Below, one piece after another: positions 46,201 through 56,700 of a DNA stretch of 64,000 nt. A model generated the notes under the pieces. The model was not told the DNA's origin, searched no databases, and worked only from the letters and a program-made list of their open reading frames with translations. Each line of letters starts with the position of its first letter. Within the stretch, counting starts at the first letter, position 1. The stretch comes from CAWJKP01 sp963843465 (GTDB taxonomy: Bacteria; Planctomycetota; Planctomycetia; Pirellulales; Thermoguttaceae), in NCBI GenBank assembly GCA_963843465.1, contig CAWJKP010000001.1, positions 2,550,228 to 2,614,227 on the forward strand, written 5' to 3'. The position numbers and the translations under genes were made by a program.

Positions 46201-49200
46201 CTCTGGCTGGCATAGTTGCCGCTGGGATCGGAGAACGACCAGGCGTCGGCGACGTACGTCCCGGCGTTGGTGTGCACCGTGCCCGTGAGCGTGAAATCGC
46301 TGCCCGGCAAGCTAGCGCCGGAGACGTTCGTGGCCGTGCCCGTCGCCGTGGTCTGCGGTGCGCCGCTGTAGATCAGGCCCCCGATCGCCGCCACGCTGGC
46401 GTGGGCGTTGGCCTGGGCGATGCTGTCGGTCACCGTGCCGCTCTGGCTGGCATAGTTGCCGCTGGGATCGGAGAACGACCAGGCGTCGGCGACGTACGTC
46501 CCGGCGTTGGTGTGCACCGTGCCCGCGAGGGTGAAATCGCTGCCCGGCAAGCTAGCGCCGGAGACGTTCGTGGCCGTGCCCGTCGCCGTGGTCTGCGCGC
46601 TGCCGTTGTAGACGAGGCCCGCGGTCGCCGTCACGCTGGCGTGGGCGTTGGCCTGGCCGATGCTGTCGGTCACCGTGCCGCTCTGGCTGGCATAGTTGCC
46701 GCTGGGGTCGGAGAACGACCAGGCGTCGCCGACGTACGTCCCGGCGTTGGTGTGCACCGTGCCCGTGAGCGTGAAATCGCTGCCCGGCAAGCCAGCGCCG
46801 GAGATGTTCGTGGCCGTGCCCGTCGCCGTGGTCTGCGGTGCGCCGCTATAGATCAGGCCCGCGGTCGCCGTCACGCTGGCGTGGGCGTTGGCCTGGCCGA
46901 TGCTGTCGGTCACCGTGCCGCTCTGGCTGGCATAGTTGCCGCTGGGGTCGGAGAACGACCAGGCGTCGGCGACGTACGTCCCGGCGTTGGTGTGCACCGT
47001 GCCCGTGAGCGTGAAATCGCTGCCCGGCAAGCTAGCGCCGGAGACGTTCGTGGCCGTGCCCGTCGCCGTGGTCTGCGCCGCGCCGCTGTAGATCAGGCCC
47101 CCGATCGCCGCCACGCTGGCGTGGGCGTTGGCCTGGCCGATGCTGTCGGTCACCGTGCCGCTCTGGCTGGCATAGTTGCCGCTGGGGTCGGAGAACGACC
47201 AGGCGTCGGCGACGTACGTCCCGGCGTTGGTGTGCACCGTGCCCGCGAGGGTGAAATCGCTGCCCGGCAAGCTAGCGCCGGAGACGTTCGTGGCCGTGCC
47301 CGTCGCCGTGGTCTGCGCGCTGCCGTTGTAGACGAGGCCCGCGGTCGCCGTCACGCTGGCGTGGGCGTTGGCCTGGCCGATGCTGTCGGTCACCGTGCCG
47401 CTCTGGCTGGCATAGTTGCCGCTGGGGTCGGAGAACGACCAGGCGTCGCCGACGTACGTCCCGGCGTTGGTGTGCACCGTGCCCGTGAGCGTGAAATCGC
47501 TGCCCGGCAAGCCAGCGCCGGAGACGTTCGTGGCCGTGCCCGTCGCCGTGCTCTGCGCGCTGCCGTTGTAGACGAGGCCCGCAATCGCCGAAACGCTGGC
47601 GTGGGCGTTGGCCTGGCCGATGCTGTCGGTCACCGTGCCGCTCTGGCTGGCATAGTTGCCGCTGGGGTCGGAGAACGACCAGGCGTCGGCGACGTACGTC
47701 CCGGCGTTGGTGTGCACCGTGCCCGTGAGCGTGAAATCGCTGCCCGGCAACGTAGCGCCGGAGACGTTCGTGGCCGTGCCCGTCGCCGTGCTCTGCGCGC
47801 TGCCGTTGTAGACGAGGCCCGCAATCGCCGTCACGCTGGCGTGGGCGTTGGCCTGGCCGATGCTGTCGGTCACCGTGCCGCTCTGGCTGGCATAGTTGCC
47901 GCTGGGATCGGAGAACGACCAGGCGTCGGCGACGTACGTCCCGGCGTTGGTGTGCACCGTGCCCGTGAGGGTGAAATCGCTGCTCGGCAAGCTAGCGCCG
48001 AAGACGTTCGTGGCCGTGCCCGCCGCCGTGGTCTGCGGCGCGCCGCTGTAGATCAGGCCCCCGATCGCCGCCACGCTGGCGTGGGCGTTGGCCTGGCCGA
48101 TGCTGTCGGTCACCGTGCCGCTCTGGCTGGCATAGTTGCCGCTGGGATCGGAGAACGACCAGGCGTCGGCGACGTACGTCCCGGCGTTGGTGTGCACCGT
48201 GCCCGTGAGGGTGAAATCGCTGCCCGGCAACGTAGCGCCGGAGATGTTCGTGGCCGTGCCCGTCGCCGTGGTCTGCGGTGCGCCGCTATAGATCAGGCCC
48301 GCGGTCGCCGTCACGCTGGCGTGGGCGTTGGCCTGGGCGATGCTGTCGGTCACCGTGCCGCTCTGGCTGGCATAGTTGCCGCTGGGGTCGGAGAACGACC
48401 AGGCGTCGGCGACGTACGTCCCGGCGTTGGTGTGCACCGTGCCCGTGAGGGTGAAATCGCTGCCCGGCAAGCCAGCGCCGGAGACGTTCGTGGCCGTGCC
48501 CGCCGCCGTGGTCTGCGGCGCGCCGCTGTAGATCAGGCCCGCGGTCGCCGTCACGCTGGCGTGGGCGTTGGCCTGGCCGATGCTGTCGGTCACCGTGCCG
48601 CTCTGGCTGGCATAGTTGCCGCTGGGGTCGGAGAACGACCAGGCGTCGCCGACGTACGTCCCGGCGTTGGTGTGCACCGTGCCCGTGAGCGTGAAATCGC
48701 TGCCCGGCAACGTAGCGCCGGAGACGTTCGTGGCCGTGCCCGTCGCCGTGGTCTGCGCGCTGCCGTTGTAGACCAGTCCCGCGGTCGCCGTCACGCTGGC
48801 GTGGGCGTTGGCCTGGCCGATGCTGTCGGTCACCGTGCCGCTCTGGCTGGCATAGTTGCCGCTGGGGTCGGAGAACGACCAGGCGTCGGCGACGTACGTC
48901 CCGGCGTTGGTGTGCACCGTGCCCGTGAGCGTGAAATCGCTGCCCGGCAAGCTAGCGCCGGAGACGTTCGTGGCCGTGCCCGTCGCCGTGGTCTGCGGCG
49001 CGCCGCTGTAGACCAGGCCCGCGATCGCCGAAACGCTGGCGTGGGCGTTGGCCTGGCCGATGCTGTCGGTCACCGTGCCGCTCTGGCTGGCATAGTTGCC
49101 GCTGGGGTCGGAGAACGACCAGGCGTCGGCGACGTACGTCCCGGCGTTGGTGTGCACCGTGCCCGTGAGGGTGAAATCGCTGCCCGGCAACGTAGCGCCG

Positions 49201-50696
49201 GAGATGTTCGTGGCCGTGCCCGCCGCCGTGGTCTGCGAAGCGCCGCTGTAGACCAGGCCCGCGGTCGCCGTCACGCTGGCGTGGGCGTTGGCCTGGCCGA
49301 TGCTGTCGGTCACCGTGCCGCTCTGGCTGGCATAGTTGCCGCTGGGGTCGGAGAACGACCAGGCGTCGGCGACGTACGTCCCGGCGTTGGTGTGCACCGT
49401 GCCCGTGAGGGTGAAATCGCTGCTCGCCAAGGCATGGCCGAAGACGTCCGTGGCCGTGCCCGCCGCCGTGGTCTGCGCCGCGCCGCTGTAGACCAGGCCC
49501 GCAATCGCCGAAACGCTGGCGTTGGCACTGGCCTGCGCGATCACGGCCGTGGTGCTGGCCGTGGTGCTGGCAAGCGTGTAGTTCGCCGCGTCGGCGCCGT
49601 CCAGGCTCAAGCCCGTGGCGGTCACCGTCTCCGTCCCCGCGCTGCGGCTAGTGAAGCTGCTGGCGCCCACCTCCAGGTTCACCACGTCCGAGCCGAAGGT
49701 CGTGGCCACCGTGGCCGTGGCCAGCGTCACCGTGGTGCCGCCATCGTAGGTCTTGCCCTCGGCCGTGATCGACGGCGTCAGCGTGGCCTGGTTCACCGTA
49801 AGATTATTGCTGTCATCGGTGAGTGAGCTGTAATTCGAATCGCCCCCATAAGCATAAGTGATCGTGTAAGGCGAACCAGAGACTGGGAGCGAAGATGGGT
49901 TGTAGGTGTAAGAGAAGTCCCCTGCGCTGTCGACGATCTGCGCGGGTTGTTGGTTGAGAACGACCGTGCCCGTCTTGCTTGTCAGGCTGATGTCCACGTC
50001 CTCTCCGATGGCGGGTGCACCCGACGACCCGCCGATCGTGCCTCCCAGGATGGCAGAAGTCGCTCCGTAGGTGACGGTCGGCGCGGCCAGGCTTGTGAAT
50101 GTCGGGGTCGTCACCACGTCGATAGTGCCCTTGACGGGCGTCAAGGCGACGGCGCCGTCGTTAAAATCACTATACAGGTAACCATAGGGATCCGTCCCCG
50201 TCAGGATGTTTATCTGAGCGAGCCCGCTCGGCACACCGCTGCCACTACGCACGTGGAAGTTCAGCTCAACCAGATTGGGCGTGCCGTTGGTCGGATAAGC
50301 GGTAGTGACGCTGATGGACGCCACTCCGGCGGCCGTATCCACATACTCCGCGCCGGTAGTGAACGGGGAGACGTAGGTAACATCCGAGTCGTTGAGGCTG
50401 AGTTGACTCGTAGGGTAAGAAATAGTAAGCGTGGCCGAGTCAAGGCTGGTAGAGGAGGGATTGCCGCCGCTGGGTACGAGCACCATGACCTCAACCGAGC
50501 TGCCGGGCTGCGCGGTAGCAGCCAATTGCAGCCCAGTTGTCGGGTCACTGATCTGCGCACTGACCGAAAGCAGTTGCCGCTGCTCCAAGGGTTCAAAGCC
50601 GAGAAACCGCAGCTTCAAGGGAGGACGCCGACGTGCTTTATGCAAGCCGCAAAAGGCGCGCCCCAACGATTGAGCCAGCCTTTGTAGTATAGCCAT
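43224..50696 (-). CDS. Giant secreted protein 1, N-terminal segment with LEPR-XLL signal and 18 repeats
   Basis: The ATG at 50696 has GAGGG seven bases upstream. Residues 1-47 form a basic, LEPR-XLL-type signature (FEPLEQRQLLS at 34-44), typical of planctomycete exported giants. A cohesin-like domain follows (VEVMVLVPSGG, ATLTISYPTSQLSL), then an Ig3-type domain (ITYAYGGDSNYS) and an MBG-type module (KTYDGGTTV). The array of 18 80-residue repeats comes next. About 640 residues of passenger-like repeats (GTLTLSNTNTYTGTTTINGGT) end the segment. Sense leaves this frame near 43295, where one A seems missing. Together with the C-terminal segment the protein has about 4,160 residues and is probably cell-surface or envelope-attached. 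Confidence 0.85.
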   Translation of the reverse strand: MAILQRLAQSLGRAFCGLHKARRRPPLKLRFLGFEPLEQRQLLSVSAQISDPTTGLQLAATAQPGSSVEVMVLVPSGGNPSSTSLDSATLTISYPTSQLSLNDSDVTYVSPFTTGAEYVDTAAGVASISVTTAYPTNGTPNLVELNFHVRSGSGVPSGLAQINILTGTDPYGYLYSDFNDGAVALTPVKGTIDVVTTPTFTSLAAPTVTYGATSAILGGTIGGSSGAPAIGEDVDISLTSKTGTVVLNQQPAQIVDSAGDFSYTYNPSSLPVSGSPYTITYAYGGDSNYSSLTDDSNNLTVNQATLTPSITAEGKTYDGGTTVTLATATVATTFGSDVVNLEVGASSFTSRSAGTETVTATGLSLDGADAANYTLASTTASTTAVIAQASANASVSAIAGLVYSGAAQTTAAGTATDVFGHALASSDFTLTGTVHTNAGTYVADAWSFSDPSGNYASQSGTVTDSIGQANAHASVTATAGLVYSGASQTTAAGTATNISGATLPGSDFTLTGTVHTNAGTYVADAWSFSDPSGNYASQSGTVTDSIGQANAHASVSAIAGLVYSGAPQTTATGTATNVSGASLPGSDFTLTGTVHTNAGTYVADAWSFSDPSGNYASQSGTVTDSIGQANAHASVTATAGLVYNGSAQTTATGTATNVSGATLPGSDFTLTGTVHTNAGTYVGDAWSFSDPSGNYASQSGTVTDSIGQANAHASVTATAGLIYSGAPQTTAAGTATNVSGAGLPGSDFTLTGTVHTNAGTYVADAWSFSDPSGNYASQSGTVTDSIAQANAHASVTATAGLIYSGAPQTTATGTATNISGATLPGSDFTLTGTVHTNAGTYVADAWSFSDPSGNYASQSGTVTDSIGQANAHASVAAIGGLIYSGAPQTTAAGTATNVFGASLPSSDFTLTGTVHTNAGTYVADAWSFSDPSGNYASQSGTVTDSIGQANAHASVTAIAGLVYNGSAQSTATGTATNVSGATLPGSDFTLTGTVHTNAGTYVADAWSFSDPSGNYASQSGTVTDSIGQANAHASVSAIAGLVYNGSAQSTATGTATNVSGAGLPGSDFTLTGTVHTNAGTYVGDAWSFSDPSGNYASQSGTVTDSIGQANAHASVTATAGLVYNGSAQTTATGTATNVSGASLPGSDFTLAGTVHTNAGTYVADAWSFSDPSGNYASQSGTVTDSIGQANAHASVAAIGGLIYSGAAQTTATGTATNVSGASLPGSDFTLTGTVHTNAGTYVADAWSFSDPSGNYASQSGTVTDSIGQANAHASVTATAGLIYSGAPQTTATGTATNISGAGLPGSDFTLTGTVHTNAGTYVGDAWSFSDPSGNYASQSGTVTDSIGQANAHASVTATAGLVYNGSAQTTATGTATNVSGASLPGSDFTLAGTVHTNAGTYVADAWSFSDPSGNYASQSGTVTDSIAQANAHASVAAIGGLIYSGAPQTTATGTATNVSGASLPGSDFTLTGTVHTNAGTYVADAWSFSDPSGNYASQSGTVTDSIGQANAHASVSAIAGLVYSGAPQSTATGTATNVSGATLPGSDFTLTGTVHTNAGTYVADAWSFSDPSGNYASQSGTVTDSIGQASANASVTATAGLVYSGASQTTAAGTATDVFGHALASSDFTLTGTVHTNAGTYVGDTWSFSDPSGNYASQSGTVTDSIGQANANASVTATAGLVYNGSAQTTAAGTATDVFGAALPGSDFTLTGTVHTNAGTYVGDAWSFSDPSSNYLPASGTVTDSIGQANANASVTAIAGLIYNGSPQTTAAGRATDVLGHALPSSDFDLTGTVHTNAGTYAGDAWSFSDPSGNYLPASGTVTVSIAPCTLTWIGGDGTTPTAWSDANNWSPGFAPGADGSGSDTLIFNSSDAHTFTSQNDILGLSLASIEITDDDSTPGDDFTISGNAVTLTGPGGITNNMVGTATTVSLAHITLGDSDTWTNSQGTLNLASPIDLAGNTLTVDGAGATNIGDVISGSVAGTDAMVKTGSGTLTLSNTNTYTGTTTINGGTLVVAANGAMGLATDSGIMVASSATLAFAGGVNYTTAEPLTISGTGLGGAGAIESIGSNSFAGSVALAANATINSATSGSTFTLNGNAANNNISIAGGDYALTFAGVGNTLVNGVISGQALVVNGSGIVTLANPANAYSGPTTINAGTLQIASDGSLGSAFNGNYGAVNINAGTLEALETIGNTTLSPITSSRTYTLESSASAIEVDGSQTLTITQSIGGAGALNKTGLGTLVLPANDTYGDTIAEQGTLQTSATSSLGTGAVTMSGGTLELKASATLSSPQTYYNDVIALVNSTIDVENGPAVMGALAITSTTLNVTTSSATPLGVTLGTVFLLGDPTFVPATSGVTLTLGALFDGGAARTITVSGLGAVALGAKASSLVNGTTFDVSGGSTLDVNNASALGTKAITIEGTGTVGGAFALNANYGGSIQPGADGDQSTAPGTLYATTNVVLPSGATSAPATTCNWPAGRTACSTSPAR
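45201..49520 (-). repeat. 18 tandem 240-bp repeats encoding 80-residue MBG/Ig-like modules
   Basis: Eighteen consecutive 80-codon units, counted by the recurring phrases HTNAGTYV and DAWSFSDPSGNY. Units vary at about ten positions: ATAGLVYNGSAQ, AIAGLVYSGAPQ and AIGGLIYSGA types, VAD or VGD before AWSF, and ASQSG or LPASG near the end. Units 9-11 (46881-47600) and 12-14 (46161-46880) carry similar variants in the same order, a possible 720-bp higher-order duplication. Confidence 0.9.
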
Positions 50697-50788
50697 TGTC
50701 GTCCCTCGAAATTCTCTAGGATACAGGCGAAGCGTCATGGCCTCGAAAGAATAGCGCCCAAACGTTCCAACTCATTGTGGTTACACTT

Positions 50789-53700
50789 TCACTCATCGGA
50801 TGATGCATCGCCAGTCCCCAAAACTCCTTGCAAGGCCTCATCCCAGAGGTGAACCTGCTTGCGGAGGGAGTTGTGGTCAAGGCGGGATGCAAGAACATCG
50901 TTCATGTCATCCTGGGCCGCGCCCAGGTTTACGGAGTCGAGACCTTGGATCGCCGCTCCCACGGCCTGGGAGTCGATAAGCTTCGCCGACTGCTCGTCGC
51001 CGACGCCCACTGCTTGCATGGACACCGGCAGATTGGCGTTGCTCGGGGCCCGAATTGCCCCGGCAAGAGCAGGCGCCGCTTCCTGGTACTCCGCGGCCAG
51101 CAACAAGTCGACTGCGGACACGTCGAGACCCGCCAATGCGGAAGCCGCTTGAGGAGCTGTCGAGCTGCCCGCCGCAGAACCCACCGATACCGCTGAAACC
51201 TGCGAGGTCGCCATATTCGCGGCAGCGACGATGATGCTGCCATCGACCGGCGTCATCGTCAGATAGCCTCCGTTAAGTGCGCCCGCAATATCCAAGGGAG
51301 CAGTCCCGGGCAGGGCGTCGCTGCGCACGTGGAACGTCAGGTCGAGAAGTTCAGGTGTCCCGGCGGGCAAGACGTTGCCCAGAAGGGCCACGTGCACCGT
51401 GCCGGTCGCTTGCTCCACATGCTCGGCCATGCTCCAGCCTTGACCAGCCAGGTACGGGCTAAGCGTAACGTCGGCGTCCGAGAGCTCCAGTCGGCTGGCG
51501 TCGTAGGTGATGGTGAAACTGGCCGTCTGCAGCCCGGCCGCGCTGTCCGTGATGCGAATGGCGGTGGAGACCGTTTCGCCACCTTCGGCGACCGTGCCCG
51601 CTTCACCAATTTCGACCGTCGGATCCGGGCCTGCCGGGATGAGAACGGTTCCGTAGGGGTAGCCCAGGGACGGAATTTCCGGCATGCCGGTCCAACTCGG
51701 CGGATAGACAGTCTTCAGAAGCAGGTCGGTGGCGTCCGGGCCATTGATTACACCGTCGCCGTTCACGTCTCCGACGATTGCCGGATCGACCAAGGGATAG
51801 GCATAAAAGCCGCTGTCCAGTCCCACCTGGACGCGGAGCATGCGCGATGCATCCGTTGGGCCTAAGGTGCCGGTCCCGGTAACATCGCCAAGGAACGCAA
51901 GCTCGTGCACAGCCTCATCGCCGATGCCGGCCGCCCCGTTGACGACGACGCTCTCGAGGCTAAGCAGATCGGACGCGCCGTACGGCGTGTTCGACGACAT
52001 CGTCGGCACGACAGCGGCAATTCCGACCACCGTCTGCGGTCCCGACCCCAGCGGCGTGGTACTGATGGCTGATACCGTCAACTGGCCGGTCACGGCGTTA
52101 TTGTTGGCGATGACGGTCCAACCGGCGGGCACCGTCCAACCCGTAGTCGCTCCGCTAAGCGGGCTGACCCCGCTGATGTTCAGCAGGCTCGGATTGTAAT
52201 CCAAGGTGAAGCTAACACTCGTCACCCCCGACCCATTGCTAATGGTGATCGGCAAATTGCTGGCGATATTCCCCGTGTGCCCGCCCAACCCGTCAGGCAA
52301 CACGTTGACGGTCTCGCCCGGTGCGCGGGCGAAGTCCGGCAACGTGAGCACCGGTTGCGCGGAAGGAGCAACCGTAAAGGTCGCCGTGTAGTTGCCGCCA
52401 AGCAGCAAGTCCCCGCTGTCGTCCACCCAACCAGGGTCGAAGGAGTCGTTCCGGCTGTAGAGAGTGACCGTGTAGGTATCGGGCGCGAGGACACTGTCGA
52501 TGAAGGCCGCAGACCTTGCGTCGGTCTTGACGAACTCGGCCGTATTGGTAGCGGCGTCCCAGATCAGCGATCCGTGAATCGTGCCCGTCACCGCGCCCAC
52601 CAGCGTTACATCCAAGGGGGCCGTGCAGGGGAGACCGGTGAGGGGATTGACGATGCTCGGGTCGTAGAAGTGCTGGTTCGTGGTATCGTTGTTGTCCATG
52701 CCGTCGTAGAGGTGCACGTCGTTCATGTTGACGGCCTGGCTGAAAGTGACATCGAACCCGGCGGCCGTCGGCGCGAACGAGGTCACCTGGAAGGGAACAC
52801 TAACCACGTTGACGGTGAACGTGCCGGTGCCGGTCAAGAGGGGAGTACCGGCGGGATAGTAGTCCGTCACACCCACGATCACCGTGTAGTTCCCGGCTGC
52901 TGTATAGACGTGGCTCAGATTGAACGTCTTGTTCGCGTTCAACGACAGGCTCTGCGCCCCGCTGCCGTCGCCGTAGTTGACCGTGGCAGTCCACGTTTCA
53001 TTGCCCGGGTCAGTGAACGATCCGCTCCGCGCGAAGGTCGTCCCGACTCCAACGCCGGTGGCGTTGGTTCCGGCATTCACGACCGGCGCCACATCGGTAA
53101 CGGTGATCGTCGTCGTGTAATCCGTGTAGGCTCCGTCGACCGCGATAATCCGCCCGGTGATGGTGTGAGTGCCCGGCGTGTCCAGGTACGATCCGGGCAC
53201 GGTGATGATCCCCGTGGTATTGGAGCTGTCCAGGTAGGTGCCGTCGCCGGCGCCGGTGTTGAACTGTGTGGCGCCGTTGAAGTCGAAGGCGTAGTGCAGC
53301 GGCAAATCCTCCGGCGACGGATCCGTGCCGCCGAAGAAGGCCACCTGCGCCGCGGTGCCCTCCGACACCGGCGCCGCCGGGTATTGGACGAACGCAGCGG
53401 CTGTCGGCGGAACGTCGTTCACCGTCACGCTGATGCCGCCCACCAGGACCGGCACGTAGTTGACCAGCACCGAGACCGAGATGTCCGCCACGGGGTCCGC
53501 GGGGGCGTCGGTGTACGTGTGATAGACCGTGGTGTTGGCCGGGCTGGTGGCCGGGCTGCCCGGATTGACGGTGGTAAACGTGCCGTCGCCCCAGGCGATC
53601 GAGTAGCCGTTGGCGGTGCCGCTGGCCAGATTCAGGCTACCCATGACCAGGGCATAAGACTGCCCTTCGTTGACGCTGGTGGCACTTTGGCTCAAGTCCA

Positions 53701-56700
53701 GGCCGTAAATCGTCCACGTCGCCGAGCCGGTGCCCGTGTTGTAATCCGTCTTGTCGTTCGGCGTGAAGGTGGCCAGCACCGAGTAGCTGCCCTCCGCCGT
53801 CGGAACCGTTGCCGAGCCGTTGTACGTGAAGCTCAGCGCCCCGCCGCTGTTGTTCAAGCCGCCGGGCCCCGTCACCGTCACGTCGCTCGCGGGATACGCC
53901 AGCGGAGAACCGCTGTAGCTCGCGCTGGCGCTGACTGCGCTCACCGTCGGCGTGACCGCGGTGATGACCACCGTGGTCGTGCCGCTGGCGTCGGTGTAGT
54001 CGCTGTCGCCGGAGGTGAACGTCCAGCTCACCGTGCCGCCGGGCACGTGGGTCTGGGTGCCGGAAGTGAAGGTCCCGGCAACCGTCTCCACCGTCTCGTC
54101 CGGCAGCGTCACGCCCGTGGCCGAACCCGTCGCCCCTTCAGCACTGCCCGTGTACGGCCCGCTGTAAGGCGTCACGCTGACCGTGGGCGCGATCGCGGTG
54201 ATGACCACCGTGGTCGTGCCGCTGGCGTCGGTGTAGTCGCTGTCGCCGGAGGTGAACGTCCAGCTCACCGTGCCGCCGGGCACGTGGGTCTGGGTGCCGG
54301 AAGTGAAGGTCCCGGCAACCGTCTCCACCGTCTCGTCCGGCAGCGTCACGCCCGTGGCCGAACCCGTCGCCCCTTCAGCACTGCCCGTGTACGGCCCGCT
54401 GTAAGGCGTCACGCTGACCGTGGGCGCGATCGCGGTGATGACCACCGTGGTCGTGCCGCTGGCGTCGGTGTAGTCGCTGTCGCCGGAGGTGAACGTCCAG
54501 CTCACCGTGCCGCCGGGCACGTGGGTCTGGGTGCCGGAAGTGAAGGTCCCGGCAACCGTCTCCACCGTCTCGTCCGGCAGCGTCACGCCCGTGGCCGAAC
54601 CCGTCGCCCCTTCAGCACTGCCCGTGTACGGCCCGCTGTAAGGCGTCACGCTGACCGTGGGCGCGATCGCGGTGATGACCACCGTGGTCGTGCCGCTGGC
54701 GTCGGTGTAGTCGCTGTCGCCGGAGGTGAACGTCCAGCTCACCGTGCCGCCGGGCACGTGGGTCTGGGTGCCGGAAGTGAAGGTCCCGGCAACCGTCTCC
54801 ACCGTCTCGTCCGGCAGCGTCACGCCCGTGGCCGAACCCGTCGCCCCTTCAGCACTGCCCGTGTACGGCCCGCTGTAAGGCGTCACGCTGACCGTGGGCG
54901 CGATCGCGGTGATGACCACCGTGGTCGTGCCGCTGGCGTCGGTGTAGTCGCTGTCGCCGGAGGTGAACGTCCAGCTCACCGTGCCGCCGGGCACGTGGGT
55001 CTGGGTGCCGGAAGTGAAGGTCCCGGCAACCGTCTCCACCGTCTCGTCCGGCAGCGTCACGCCCGTGGCCGAACCCGTCGCCCCTTCAGCACTGCCCGTG
55101 TACGGCCCGCTGTAAGGCGTCACGCTGACCGTGGGCGCGATCGCGGTGATGACCACCGTGGTCGTGCCGCTGGCGTCGGTGTAGTCGCTGTCGCCGGAGG
55201 TGAACGTCCAGCTCACCGTGCCGCCGGGCACGTGGGTCTGGGTGCCGGAAGTGAAGGTCCCGGCAACCGTCTCCACCGTCTCGTCCGGCAGCGTCACGCC
55301 CGTGGCCGAACCCGTCGCCCCTTCAGCACTGCCCGTGTACGGCCCGCTGTAAGGCGTCACGCTGACCGTGGGCGCGATCGCGGTGATGACCACCGTGGTC
55401 GTGCCGCTGGCGTCGGTGTAGTCGCTGTCGCCGGAGGTGAACGTCCAGCTCACCGTGCCGCCGGGCACGTGGGTCTGGGTGCCGGAAGTGAAGGTCCCGG
55501 CAACCGTCTCCACCGTCTCGTCCGGCAGCGTCACGCCCGTGGCCGAACCCGTCGCCCCTTCAGCACTGCCCGTGTACGGCCCGCTGTAAGGCGTCACGCT
55601 GACCGTGGGCGCGATCGCGGTGATGACCACCGTGGTCGTGCCGCTGGCGTCGGTGTAGTCGCTGTCGCCGGAGGTGAACGTCCAGCTCACCGTGCCGCCG
55701 GGCACGTGGGTCTGGGTGCCGGAAGTGAAGGTCCCGGCAACCGTCTCCACCGTCTCGTCCGGCAGCGTCACGCCCGTGGCCGAACCCGTCGCCCCTTCAG
55801 CACTGCCCGTGTACGGCCCGCTGTAAGGCGTCACGCTGACCGTGGGCGCGATCGCGGTGATGACCACCGTGGTCGTGCCGCTGGCGTCGGTGTAGTCGCT
55901 GTCGCCGGAGGTGAACGTCCAGCTCACCGTGCCGCCGGGCACGTGGGTCTGGGTGCCGGAAGTGAAGGTCCCGGCAACCGTCTCCACCGTCTCGTCCGGC
56001 AGCGTCACGCCCGTGGCCGAACCCGTCGCCCCTTCAGCACTGCCCGTGTACGGCCCGCTGTAAGGCGTCACGCTGACCGTGGGCGCGATCGCGGTGATGA
56101 CCACCGTGGTCGTGCCGCTGGCGTCGGTGTAGTCGCTGTCGCCGGAGGTGAACGTCCAGCTCACCGTGCCGCCGGGCACGTGGGTCTGGGTGCCGGAAGT
56201 GAAGGTCCCGGCAACCGTCTCCACCGTCTCGTCCGGCAGCGTCACGCCCGTGGCCGAACCCGTCGCCCCTTCAGCACTGCCCGTGTACGGCCCGCTGTAA
56301 GGCGTCACGCTGACCGTGGGCGCGATCGCGGTGATGACCACCGTGGTCGTGCCGCTGGCGTCGGTGTAGTCGCTGTCGCCGGAGGTGAACGTCCAGCTCA
56401 CCGTGCCGCCGGGCACGTGGGTCTGGGTGCCGGAAGTGAAGGTCCCGGCAACCGTCTCCACCGTCTCGTCCGGCAGCGTCACGCCCGTGGCCGAACCCGT
56501 CGCCCCTTCAGCACTGCCCGTGTACGGCCCGCTGTAAGGCGTCACGCTGACCGTGGGCGCGATCGCGGTGATGACCACCGTGGTCGTGCCGCTGGCGTCG
56601 GTGTAGTCGCTGTCGCCGGAGGTGAACGTCCAGCTCACCGTGCCGCCGGGCACGTGGGTCTGGGTGCCGGAAGTGAAGGTCCCGGCAACCGTCTCCACCG

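Noticed and set aside
45312..49826. A 4.5-kb open frame antisense to the 18-repeat array
   Set aside because: Same cause: the 240-base unit lacks stops in that phase. The sense strand has recognisable domains on both sides.
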